From Bacteroidales bacterium UBA5621 (GTDB lineage Bacteria; Bacteroidota; Bacteroidia; Bacteroidales; VadinHA17), in NCBI GenBank assembly GCA_002424525.1, contig DIKJ01000198.1:75561-84169 (forward strand): DNA of 8,609 nucleotides. Reading direction: 5' to 3'. The notes beneath the pieces are model-generated. The model ran no database searches and had not been told where the DNA came from. It saw only the letters and a program-made list of their open reading frames with translations. Below, piece after piece: positions 1-7,345 of this stretch (positions within the stretch are counted from its first letter, which is position 1; each line of letters opens with the position of its first letter). The translations under genes and the position numbers were made by a program.

Positions 1-1576
1 TTTTAGGTCTCAGGCGATCAAGCCATTCAAATCCATCAAGTCTCAGATTCCCATCCAGATTTTGGTGCGGAGGATCCAGAATTCCTGAAGGACTCTGGTA
101 TTCATAAATCTCCATGATCTTTCCGTCATCAACAAAAATTTCAATCCTCGAGCATTTAGCCCTGTTTACCCCTACAACCTCATCGCCGTCAACCAGAAAA
201 TAAATTGTTTCGCCGTTGCCGTCAATATTTATCTTATAAAGTTCGTTATTCTCAAAATAGCCTGTCAGCATCCTGCCCTTGACCTGGTTGAATCTTATGT
301 CGTCTATCTGGCTTGTGACAAAAGCAGAATTGTACAATTCAAGCCTGTCTGTCTGTGAGTTTCTGGTAAAGACAGCCATTGAATCGGCGGTGAGCTGGTT
401 TTCCTCTGACCAGATTACAGGATTCGTATATAATCGTATTACAGAGTCCTGATAGGAATATGAAAGCGAATCGCACTTCGCCTGCAGGTCCTCACTGAAA
501 ACCCGGCAGCCGTACCAGGCTCTCATCAGCCTGAAAGCATTCGAGAGGGTGTCATACGCGGTTATTGCACTTATTGTATCGGCATGAAGAAACAGGGAGT
601 CTCCCTTTGATATCTGGATAAAGAGGGCCCTGTCGGTTACCAGGAATTGCTCAGGATCCCTGTAATACCATGCATAATTGCCTCTTATTACTATATTGTT
701 TGTGGTGTCGGCAATATTGACATTTCCGAATGCTTCTCCGTACCCTCCCGTTCTGTCATAGTAAAGAGAATCCCCGTGAATGATCTGCTTTCTGTTGTCA
801 ATAACCGCATTCTTCCATAACCGCGACAGGTCGGTCTTTGTATCATACCAGCCCTTCTCGCAGTAAATGGAGATACTGTCACCCTCCAGAACTGTGGGAC
901 CTGTAAAAAAAGCAGTCTCGCTTTCAGTATTGTAATCCATGGTATCGGCGGTCATGATATAATCAGGGTTAACGATCTTTACACTATCCTTGAAGTTGAA
1001 CAGGTTCTGAGAGACATAGTAAATGCCGATCCGGCTCGTCAGAGTGTTCTCCCCGTTGATTATCCTTCCGTTATTGTTGTACCGGGCAATTCTCCGGGCA
1101 ACATCATATTCGGCCGAGTCGGTGAACAGGTGGGTCTCTTTGTCAATTAATTCCACGTTCCCTTTTACTATGGCTATTTCTGAGGTGCCGTCATAAAAAA
1201 GGTAGTCCCCGAAAAGATTAAGTGTATCTCCCTGCTGAATGTGAATTTTGCGATATGCCCTTATCTGGTTCATCCCCTGGTATAAATGAGCACTGTCGCA
1301 CTTCATGTAAACCTCATTATGCAGGAGGGAAACATTTCCAAGCAAACGGGTCAGCTTTCGGCCAGTTGATCTCTCCGAAACGTCAATTACCTCATCCGCA
1401 TGAAGGACTTCGATCTTTCTCTTTGTGGGTTTTCCTGTCTGATTGGCATGCTGGCCCTCGAGGAACGAAGCAGTTAAGACAAGCATCAGGAAAAGGATAA
1501 TTTTGTCTGATGCAAATAAGCAGGAATCTTTCGGGTGGTGTGCTATTCCAGCCAGCCTTGTGAAAGGAAACCGCAT
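1..1576 (-). CDS. OstA-like (LptA/OstA family) LPS transport protein, C-terminus cut by window edge
   Basis: An open minus-strand frame of 525 codons runs without a stop from 1576 to the left edge. It is probably a periplasmic LPS-bridge protein of the Lpt pathway, related to LptA and the N-terminal part of LptD. Residues 25-39 (KIILFLMLVLTASFL) form a hydrophobic export signal. Residues 53-145 look like the OstA-like N-terminal domain (KIEVLHADEVID, then LLGNVSLLHNEVYMKCDSA). Beta-strand units follow, marked by a recurring D-[ST]-x-x-[YF] pattern near residues 94, 153, 211, 269, 369 and 398. The visible end (GFEWLDRLRPK) resembles the family's C-terminal tail, so little is probably missing. 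The start is uncertain. An in-frame TAA at 1598-1600 sets the upstream limit, and ATG 1576 is the only ATG before Met31 (1486). Using 1576 overlaps the SurA-like gene by 34 nt and gives an unusually long 24-residue stretch before the hydrophobic core. Family is fairly sure; start is moderate. Confidence 0.85.
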   Translation of the reverse strand, partial: MRFPFTRLAGIAHHPKDSCLFASDKIILFLMLVLTASFLEGQHANQTGKPTKRKIEVLHADEVIDVSERSTGRKLTRLLGNVSLLHNEVYMKCDSAHLYQGMNQIRAYRKIHIQQGDTLNLFGDYLFYDGTSEIAIVKGNVELIDKETHLFTDSAEYDVARRIARYNNNGRIINGENTLTSRIGIYYVSQNLFNFKDSVKIVNPDYIMTADTMDYNTESETAFFTGPTVLEGDSISIYCEKGWYDTKTDLSRLWKNAVIDNRKQIIHGDSLYYDRTGGYGEAFGNVNIADTTNNIVIRGNYAWYYRDPEQFLVTDRALFIQISKGDSLFLHADTISAITAYDTLSNAFRLMRAWYGCRVFSEDLQAKCDSLSYSYQDSVIRLYTNPVIWSEENQLTADSMAVFTRNSQTDRLELYNSAFVTSQIDDIRFNQVKGRMLTGYFENNELYKINIDGNGETIYFLVDGDEVVGVNRAKCSRIEIFVDDGKIMEIYEYQSPSGILDPPHQNLDGNLRLDGFEWLDRLRPK

Positions 1577-2898
1577 GATCTGAATTCCTCGCTTATTTTA
1601 ATATAGGTGGTTTCAATTTTTTTTCTGATCCATTTATCGTATACTTTTCTGCGCTCCTCGAGCATTGCCGCATTGTATATGGCCTGATAGTCATCCCTCA
1701 GGTTAGCCCTGTGAGCCGGCAGTTCATCATCGAGCCTGACAATTCTGAATACAATATTCCCGTCTTCGTCGGTAGTCCTGAAAGGCTCGGATATCTCACC
1801 GATTTTAAGATCGCGAACCCTCATGTACATCTCAGTGCCTAATTCTTCAAGAGTGAACCAGTTGGTCCTTGAAGAGGGATTGGGGCTTACGTATTTGCCT
1901 CCGTTTACGCGGCTGTCTTTATGGCTTGACAGTCGTCGCGCGGCATCTTCAAATTTCAATACATCTTTCCTGATCAGATTGGCCAGGCTGTCGAGTCTCT
2001 CCATTGCGAGCTGTGCCTCTTCGGTCTTGACTTTTGGTCTGATAAGTATATGTCGGGTATTTGCCAGATCTCCTTTCCTGTCGATCATCTGTATTATATG
2101 AAAACCATATCTGGTCTCTATGATCCTTGAAACGGAATTTTTGGAGAGGCTGAACGCAGCATCAGCATATTCTTTTTCGAGTTCGCCTCTGGTTCTGTAG
2201 CCCAATTCACCTCTGTTTGTGGCAGTTCCCGGATCCTCAGAGTGCATTACAGCAAGCACGCTGAAGCTTTTGCCTTCCAGTATTTCGCTTCTGATATCGA
2301 GCAGTTTCTGCCGGGCCTCTGCCTTGTTCTCCTCGTTCGCCGGCGGATCCAGCTGAATAATGCTTATCTGAACCTTTGCCGGCACGACCGGCAGGCTGTC
2401 TTTCGGGATAGACGCAAAAAACCGCCTTAGCTCGGCAGGAGTAATGGTGAGATTAGCAGCAATGTTCGACTGGACCTCCATGGCAATCTGCTGTTCTATA
2501 AGGGTTTTTCTTATATCCCGCCGTATTTCCACCATACTTTTCCTGAAATAATCTTCGAGGGCCTTTTCACTGCCAATCTGCCTTATTGCTTCATTGAGCC
2601 TTACATTCAGGTCACTCTCAACCATGTCGTCGGTTACAATTATACTGTCAATCCTTGCCTGGTCAAGAAAGAGCTTCGAGATAAGCAATTCTTCAAAAAC
2701 ATTGCAACGAAGCTGATCTGCAGGTGTCTTGTTGCCGCTTCTTCTCATATCGTACACCATTTCCTCGACATCTGAAAGGAACACCACCTCATCACCTATG
2801 ATAGCGGCAATCGATTCCACAAGGACCTGGGCATTTGCGGAAAAGATCCCGGTGAGCATAAAAAAAACAATTATCAGACAGAATCGCTTATTTCTCAT
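1543..2898 (-). CDS. surA: SurA-like periplasmic chaperone / parvulin-type peptidyl-prolyl isomerase
   Basis: This 451-residue protein has the SurA layout and near-SurA length (E. coli SurA is 428). A signal peptide (1-23, cut after SANA or nearby) is followed by a SurA-type N-terminal chaperone domain (about 24-165, opening with ESIAAIIGDEVVFLSDVEE), two PpiC/parvulin domains (about 172-275 and 277-392) and a C-terminal helical segment (about 395-435). SurA proteins escort unfolded outer-membrane proteins through the periplasm. The parvulin active sites look incomplete. Domain 1 lacks the first histidine (VQISIIQLDP where ARHIL is usual) but keeps the second (YGFHIIQ, H267). Domain 2 keeps the first (TRHILI, H283) but has GNIVFRIV in place of the second. 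Chaperone activity may therefore matter more than isomerase activity. The gene begins 2 nt after the lipoprotein stop and its end overlaps the OstA-like gene. No Shine-Dalgarno is seen. The surA name rests on architecture and context, not proven orthology. Confidence 0.88.
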   Translation of the reverse strand: MRNKRFCLIIVFFMLTGIFSANAQVLVESIAAIIGDEVVFLSDVEEMVYDMRRSGNKTPADQLRCNVFEELLISKLFLDQARIDSIIVTDDMVESDLNVRLNEAIRQIGSEKALEDYFRKSMVEIRRDIRKTLIEQQIAMEVQSNIAANLTITPAELRRFFASIPKDSLPVVPAKVQISIIQLDPPANEENKAEARQKLLDIRSEILEGKSFSVLAVMHSEDPGTATNRGELGYRTRGELEKEYADAAFSLSKNSVSRIIETRYGFHIIQMIDRKGDLANTRHILIRPKVKTEEAQLAMERLDSLANLIRKDVLKFEDAARRLSSHKDSRVNGGKYVSPNPSSRTNWFTLEELGTEMYMRVRDLKIGEISEPFRTTDEDGNIVFRIVRLDDELPAHRANLRDDYQAIYNAAMLEERRKVYDKWIRKKIETTYIKISEEFRSCGFLSQGWLE

Positions 2899-2900
2899 AT

Positions 2901-3749
2901 TTAAAATACCTTAAACTTGTTGGCTTTCAGAGCTTCGTTATAAATCCCGTTCTCAAGCGACTGGATAAACACGAACCTGCGGTTGTTGAGTATAATTCTT
3001 TTTATATCATCCTTTATGTAATCAAACGGAGCTATGGAGGATCTGAGCCGGTAATCCCTGATATTCAGCAGATAAACAGATAAGGAATCTTTTGTTTCGT
3101 AAAAAGAGTATCTTCTGAGGAAGTTTTCCTGGTCGTCGATCCTGCCGCCGAGCTCTGCAGAAAGCCTGTCGAGAGTTATCCAGTTTTCTCCAAAATCGTC
3201 GAATTTTTCTGCAAACTGAAAACAATAGCTCTCCAGTTCCTGCAAGTCGGCCTGATTATTTGATCTTGCCAGTAATTTAATTCTGTATATATCAGGGGTT
3301 TCAGGAGGCAGTTTGATAAAAAGCGCCTTGACAATATTTGAGCCGAGAACAAAGCTGTTGCTGTTCAGGTTATAATAGTCTTCAATCTCCTGATCGGTGA
3401 CGATGGTATCCATTTTCTCAAGCATCATCTGTCTCTGATACTCATAAATTATAAGATCACCCCTCGTTTCATCAATCTGTCTCTCTATGGTGGCTTTAAT
3501 CTCTGGTAAAAGGTTCTCACGGGCCTTCTGATAGACAAATTCCCTTTTCGCCCATTTATTGATATAGTTCTGGATTATCGCCGCGCTGTCTGATGCTGAG
3601 GCACCCCGGGTGATATGCCCGGGTATCTGATCATAATATAGAACAATATCATTGACCTTTGCCACTGGAACCCTTTTGTCCGGCTTCTTAAATTTCGTAC
3701 AGCCGGCGAAAGAGCAGAGCAGCAGAAGGAGAATAAAAAGCCTATTCAT
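2901..3749 (-). CDS. SurA/PpiC-related lipoprotein, probably without isomerase activity
   Basis: A 282-residue predicted lipoprotein. The signal MNRLFILLLLLCSFAGC ends in a lipobox with the acylated cysteine at residue 17, so it should be anchored to a membrane facing the periplasm. Residues about 26-135 resemble a SurA-type N-terminal chaperone domain: VAKVNDIVLYYDQIP, then helices rich in charged residues and a segment VTDQEIEDYYNLNSNSF that usually leads into the parvulin domain. The rest follows a parvulin outline (IVKALFIKLPP where ARHIL is usual; DSLSVYLLNI where GYHII is usual) and ends in the long helix common after such domains, but neither catalytic histidine is present and the expected glycine-rich GGxLG turn is not seen. 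I infer a pseudo-isomerase holdase. Its start overlaps the stop of the 656-residue isomerase gene by 8 nt (ATGAATAG), with a purine-rich AGGAAGGGG upstream, and it ends 2 nt before the SurA-like gene. It is annotated by architecture only. Confidence 0.8.
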   Translation of the reverse strand: MNRLFILLLLLCSFAGCTKFKKPDKRVPVAKVNDIVLYYDQIPGHITRGASASDSAAIIQNYINKWAKREFVYQKARENLLPEIKATIERQIDETRGDLIIYEYQRQMMLEKMDTIVTDQEIEDYYNLNSNSFVLGSNIVKALFIKLPPETPDIYRIKLLARSNNQADLQELESYCFQFAEKFDDFGENWITLDRLSAELGGRIDDQENFLRRYSFYETKDSLSVYLLNIRDYRLRSSIAPFDYIKDDIKRIILNNRRFVFIQSLENGIYNEALKANKFKVF

Positions 3750-5712
3750 TTCCCAACCCCTTCCTCACTTCTTTAAGAACCGTATTATCAATCTTAACGG
3801 GATATTTTTCCTTTAATTGTCTGATCCATGCACTCTCCAGTTCATTCTGATAACCTGCCATCAATTCACCTTTAATCTCATTTAATGGCATAGGCGCAGG
3901 ATCAGTAGTTTTACTGACGACTATGACAGACGGAAAGCCGTTCGTCTGAAAAAAATGTGATCCTTTTGTCCAGCGCAGCTTATCGATTTCGGGGTCATCT
4001 CCGCGGTACCATCTTCCGCTTTTGACTAAAAGGAGTGTGTCTCCACCTGTATTGAATCTCTCGTTCAGTCGCTTCTCAGTATCCTGCCTCCGGGAGACTC
4101 TTCTGAAGAAAGTCCTGAACTGCTTATCGCTTCCTTTTAGCATGAGTGTGTAAACTGTGCCATCGATTGACCGTTGCGCCAAAAACTCATTCTTATGTTC
4201 TTCGTAATAATCCCTGAGCCCTGCAGAATCCTCCTGAGCCCTGTTCCATATTTTCTTTTCAGATATTTCAAACAGGAGCATACCGTCATGGAACTCTTTC
4301 ATCAGATACCTGAATTCCGGGTATTTCTTCTCCAGGCGAGAATTTTCGTACCTGATGATATGGTCATCAGATATTGTCTCGAGTGATTTATCGATATACA
4401 CCGAGGGGATAGAGGTATTGATCATCGAACCTCTTGTTTCAAGGGAGTTTACGAATTCTCTTACAGTAAGATGCTGATCTGCAAATGAATAAATATTGCC
4501 ATCAGGGATTTGCTGCCCCGTATAACGGGCTAATCCCTTTATCTTAAGTGAGTCAGTATTGTTAACGAGCCATCTGTAAGCATCCTGGTTTATCCTGAAA
4601 TTATACTCTTTTCTGAGCCTGCCGATAAAAGTTCTTTTGCTTACCGATGACAGGTATGACTGGTTTATTTTACTTTCAAGAAATGACCTTATCTCTTCGA
4701 AAGAGCCAGGGGCTCTTTTCTCCAGCAATTTAATAATATGCCACCCGTAGAGAGTCCTGACCGGTTTCGAATATGTACCAGTATCATTCAGGGCGAATGC
4801 CGCTTCAGAAAAAGCGCTAATGATCTCTCCCGTACCGAACCAGTTCATTTCACCACCGCGGACGGAGGACTCTTTATGATCGGAATACTCTTTTGCCAGG
4901 GTGCTGAAGGAGGCTCCTTCCTGCAAACGGTTATACGCGCTGTTGATATCCAGTTCAGCTTTTCGCGCTTCCTCGTCACCTATACCGGGAGGTGCGGCTT
5001 TCATTATGTGGGCGACTCTGATCTTCCCTTTTGACGGTCGTCTGTCAGCCACCTTAATGATGTGATAGCCGTAGGAAGTCCGCACTGGCATTGATATAAC
5101 ATCTGGCTTCAAAGAATAGGCAGCATCCTCGAACGGCATAATCATTTGGAAAACAGTGAAATAACCGAGGTTGCCGCCATTTATCAGGACTGACTGGTCC
5201 TCAGATGTGCTTCTGGCGACATGCTCAAACAATTCCCCGCTGAGTATCCTTTCCCGGATATCGAGGCTCTTTTTCCATGCCTTCAGCGTATCGGAAGGTG
5301 AGGCATCCGGGGGACATCCAATCAGAATATGCCAGGCATTGACGTCCGTAAGATATCTTTCATATGCTTTTCTGAGGAGGCTCTCCCTGGTCTCGCTATC
5401 GGTAAGGTAACTCTGTGCAAGCTGGGTCCTGTATCCCTCGAGTTCCTTACGGAAGGCCAGGGTAGTGTCGTATCCTTCGGCCAGAGCATCTTCGACTTTG
5501 AGGCGGAATATAGTGTACTGTTCCAGGTATTCGTCGAAAGCCGACCGTTCTTCAGGCAATGGAGTCTTCCTGTACATCCGGATGAACTCACCTGCCAGGA
5601 TACGCGAATTGCCTACGCTCATAAGTATCTTTTCATCAGGCTCCTGGGCCTGGCAAAGCGAAGTCGTCAGAAAGATCAGACCGGTAACATATAAAGGCAG
5701 TTTGATTCTCAT
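3742..5712 (-). CDS. Periplasmic peptidyl-prolyl isomerase with tandem parvulin (PpiC) domains
   Basis: A 656-residue exported protein. Residues 1-22 form a signal peptide (cut near CQA-QE). Residues about 25-120 are a helical N-terminal chaperone segment containing the F-x-x-EL-x-x-YR-x-QLA pattern seen in Bacteroidota proteins of this type. Two parvulin domains follow. Domain 1 (about 124-224) has AWHILI (H128), GGNLGYF and YGYHII (H217). Domain 2 (about 231-330) has VAHIM (H235), GGEMNWF and YGWHII (H325). Both keep the paired histidines, so this is the best candidate in the operon for real proline isomerase activity. The remaining 320 or so residues have no parvulin motif; the stretch from about 485 (IWNRAQEDSAGLRDYYEEHK) looks like a divergent SurA-type linker and may begin a decayed third module. 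The protein likely aids outer-membrane protein folding. It starts 18 nt after guaB with no visible Shine-Dalgarno and overlaps the next gene by 8 nt. Confidence 0.88.
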   Translation of the reverse strand: MRIKLPLYVTGLIFLTTSLCQAQEPDEKILMSVGNSRILAGEFIRMYRKTPLPEERSAFDEYLEQYTIFRLKVEDALAEGYDTTLAFRKELEGYRTQLAQSYLTDSETRESLLRKAYERYLTDVNAWHILIGCPPDASPSDTLKAWKKSLDIRERILSGELFEHVARSTSEDQSVLINGGNLGYFTVFQMIMPFEDAAYSLKPDVISMPVRTSYGYHIIKVADRRPSKGKIRVAHIMKAAPPGIGDEEARKAELDINSAYNRLQEGASFSTLAKEYSDHKESSVRGGEMNWFGTGEIISAFSEAAFALNDTGTYSKPVRTLYGWHIIKLLEKRAPGSFEEIRSFLESKINQSYLSSVSKRTFIGRLRKEYNFRINQDAYRWLVNNTDSLKIKGLARYTGQQIPDGNIYSFADQHLTVREFVNSLETRGSMINTSIPSVYIDKSLETISDDHIIRYENSRLEKKYPEFRYLMKEFHDGMLLFEISEKKIWNRAQEDSAGLRDYYEEHKNEFLAQRSIDGTVYTLMLKGSDKQFRTFFRRVSRRQDTEKRLNERFNTGGDTLLLVKSGRWYRGDDPEIDKLRWTKGSHFFQTNGFPSVIVVSKTTDPAPMPLNEIKGELMAGYQNELESAWIRQLKEKYPVKIDNTVLKEVRKGLGNE

Positions 5713-5730
5713 CAGGGCAAGCGATACTGT

Positions 5731-7212
5731 CTATTCAAATATTTTCCTGCTGTAGTTGGGAGATTCCCTTGTTATTGAAACATCATGCGGGTGGCTCTCA
5801 ATTATGCCGGCGGAGGTTATCCTGACGAACTTTCCTTCCTTTTTCAGAATGCTGATGTCTTTTGCTCCGACATAACCCATTCCGGACCTTAATCCGCCTG
5901 TGAGCTGAAATACCACTTCCGAGAGAGTCCCTTTATACGGAACTCTGGCGGCAATGCCTTCCGGGACCAGTTTCTGGATATCATCCTCCATATCCTGGAA
6001 ATAACGATCCTTTGATCCCTGCTGCATTGCTTCAATTGATCCCATTCCCCTGTATGCCTTGAACTTGCGGCCACTGTAGATAATTGTTTCCCCGGGTGAC
6101 TCCTCAACGCCTGCAAACAGTGATCCGGCCATGATGGAATCTGCCCCGGCAGCAAGAGCCTTTATGATGTCACCGGAATACCTTATCCCACCATCAGCTA
6201 TCACCGGTATTCCGGACCCTTCGATAGCCTTTGCAACGTTATAGATGGCTGAAAGCTGTGGTATTCCTACCCCTGCGATTATTCTTGTGGTGCATATCGA
6301 TCCGGGGCCTATTCCAACCTTGATGGCATCAGCTCCTTCGTCGGCCAGTTTCCTTGCCGCTTCAGAGGTACCTACGTTCCCGGCAATAATATCGGTATCA
6401 GGAAAATGCTTCTTCAGGTCACGGAGTATCCTGATCACACTTTTTGTATGTGCATGGGCGGTGTCGATGGCAATAGCGTCTGCGCTGGCATTTACAAGCG
6501 CCTCTGTTCTCTCGAAGGTATCGGCCGCTATACCGACCGCAGCCGCCACTCTTAGCCTTCCTTTGCTGTCCTTGCAGGAGCCGGGGCGGTCCTTCGATTT
6601 TGTGATATCCTTGTATGTGATCAGTCCTGTCAGTTTGCCGTTTTCATCTATCATCGGCAGTTTTTCGATCTTGTGTTTCTGAAGGATCCTTGCTGCAGCC
6701 TCCAGATCGGTGTGATGATTCGTTGTGATGAGGTTTGTCGTCATTACCTCGGTGATTTTACGGGAACTGTTATTTTCAAACCTCAGGTCCCTGTTGGTAA
6801 CGATACCCCTCAATATGCCATCTTTGTCAATAACCGGTATGCCGCCGATCTTGTACTCCCTCATAAGATTAATCGCTTCAGCCACGGTAGCATCAAGGTT
6901 TATGGTAATGGGGTCAAAGATCATAACGTTTTCAGCCCTTTTCACTCTCTTCACCTGAGCTGACTGTTTCTCAACCGACATGTTCTTGTGGATAACCCCG
7001 ATACCGCCTTCCCTCGCAATGGCAATTGCAAGTTCATCCTCTGTGACGGTATCCATTGCAGCAGATACAATCGGGGTGTTAAGCTTTATGTTCCTGGTAA
7101 ACATCGAGCTGAGATCTACCTCACGGGGCAGAACCTCCGAGTATAAAGGAATCAGAAGGACATCATCAAAGGTCAATCCTTCATAGAGTATTTTTTCCTT
7201 TGCAAATGACAT
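5731..7212 (-). CDS. guaB: IMP dehydrogenase
   Basis: GuaB oxidises IMP to XMP with NAD+, the committed step of GMP synthesis, in the cytoplasm. The 493 residues match the usual bacterial length (E. coli 488). The N-terminus [20 protein letters not shown] is diagnostic. Residues 97-205 are the inserted pair of CBS domains (Bateman module), which regulates the enzyme through nucleotides and is not needed for catalysis. The active-site loop [11 protein letters not shown] carries the catalytic cysteine at 307. The IMP-binding ADGGIR is at 339-344, YRGMGS at 387-392, and the catalytic Arg-Tyr dyad lies in KDRYFQ (R403, Y404). All expected residues are present, so the enzyme should be active. It is the first gene of the minus-strand operon and diverges from recQ. 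The ATG at 7212 fits the family N-terminus; the preceding bases are A-rich without a Shine-Dalgarno. There is only an 18-nt gap to the isomerase gene. Confidence 0.98.
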   Translation of the reverse strand: MSFAKEKILYEGLTFDDVLLIPLYSEVLPREVDLSSMFTRNIKLNTPIVSAAMDTVTEDELAIAIAREGGIGVIHKNMSVEKQSAQVKRVKRAENVMIFDPITINLDATVAEAINLMREYKIGGIPVIDKDGILRGIVTNRDLRFENNSSRKITEVMTTNLITTNHHTDLEAAARILQKHKIEKLPMIDENGKLTGLITYKDITKSKDRPGSCKDSKGRLRVAAAVGIAADTFERTEALVNASADAIAIDTAHAHTKSVIRILRDLKKHFPDTDIIAGNVGTSEAARKLADEGADAIKVGIGPGSICTTRIIAGVGIPQLSAIYNVAKAIEGSGIPVIADGGIRYSGDIIKALAAGADSIMAGSLFAGVEESPGETIIYSGRKFKAYRGMGSIEAMQQGSKDRYFQDMEDDIQKLVPEGIAARVPYKGTLSEVVFQLTGGLRSGMGYVGAKDISILKKEGKFVRITSAGIIESHPHDVSITRESPNYSRKIFE

Positions 7213-7239
7213 TTTATGGCGGGTTTAAGTTTTGGTGCG

Positions 7240-7264
7240 CAAATTACTAAAAAAATACTGACAA
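7240..7264 (-). promoter_or_regulatory. guaB: Weak candidate promoter for guaB operon
   Basis: On the minus strand, TTG (7264-7262) is followed after 15 nt by TAATTTG (7246-7240), which is one base short of the TAnnTTTG consensus. It lies 27 nt before the guaB start. Spacing and match are both imperfect. It is listed because the operon must have its promoter in this gap or further into recQ, and nothing better is visible. Confidence 0.22.
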
Positions 7265-7302
7265 CCGAAATATCCCTTTGATTTAGACCGCATAAAAAAT
7301 TG

Positions 7303-7315
7303 AATAACAGTTATT
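7303..7315. promoter_or_regulatory. 13-bp perfect palindrome, possible operator
   Basis: AATAAC-A-GTTATT is a perfect 6-bp inverted repeat around one base. Its last base is the first base of the candidate recQ -7 element, so a bound protein would block that promoter. It is too short and AT-rich to be a convincing RNA terminator and has no trailing U-tract in either direction. No regulator can be named from the sequence. Confidence 0.3.
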
Positions 7316-7322
7316 ACTTTTG
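7315..7322 (+). promoter_or_regulatory. recQ: Candidate -7 element of recQ promoter (TAnnTTTG)
   Basis: TACTTTTG matches all fixed positions of the Bacteroidota -7 consensus TAnnTTTG and ends 23 nt before the recQ start, implying a short leader. No good TTTG -33 box stands at the usual distance: the nearest candidates are TTG at 7300-7302 (too close) and TTTG at 7277-7280 (too far). The match could be chance in AT-rich DNA. Confidence 0.45.
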
Positions 7323-7345
7323 TAAAAGGCTTACCGGGAATAAAT

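Larger units (their letters stand above)
1..7212 (-). other. Apparent five-gene operon: guaB, two isomerase/chaperones, chaperone lipoprotein, OstA-like
   Basis: Five same-strand genes with junctions of +18, -8, +2 and -34 nt and no room for internal intergenic promoters or terminators. Overlapping and near-touching ends suggest co-transcription and possibly translational coupling from the 656-residue isomerase through the OstA-like gene. guaB is the least tightly joined member, so a separate promoter inside the guaB 3' end for the envelope genes is possible. The operon may continue left of the window. Confidence 0.75.
7213..7345. other. Divergent intergenic region between guaB and recQ
   Basis: A 133-nt, AT-rich gap between two divergently transcribed genes, and the only real intergenic space in the window. 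It must supply promoters for both directions unless the transcripts start inside genes. It contains the -7-like elements and the palindrome listed separately. I see no small ORF, riboswitch-like structure or terminator in it. Confidence 0.8.

Noticed and set aside
1222..1500. A 92-codon plus-strand open frame over the region before the SurA-like gene
   Set aside because: The minus strand here encodes the OstA-like protein with clear family motifs; the plus-strand frame is its shadow.
1617..1624. An A8 run (coding strand) near the end of the SurA-like gene, as a possible -1 frameshift fusing it to the OstA-like frame
   Set aside because: The OstA-like frame is the -1 frame, but TAA at 1598-1600 would stop such a product before the OstA-like start, so no fusion can form.
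2860..2867. A T8 run (coding strand) in the signal-peptide codons of the SurA-like gene, as a phase-variation tract
   Set aside because: Eight Ts encoding part of a Phe-rich hydrophobic core are expected by chance; phase variation of a housekeeping chaperone is unlikely without further evidence.
5713..5730. A possible terminator or attenuator between guaB and the isomerase gene
   Set aside because: The 18-nt gap has no strong inverted repeat and no U-tract.
6245..6682. A 145-codon plus-strand open frame antisense to guaB
   Set aside because: It lies wholly inside guaB, whose frame encodes a complete conserved enzyme. The antisense product is low-complexity, Ser/Ala/Ile-rich and resembles no protein I know.
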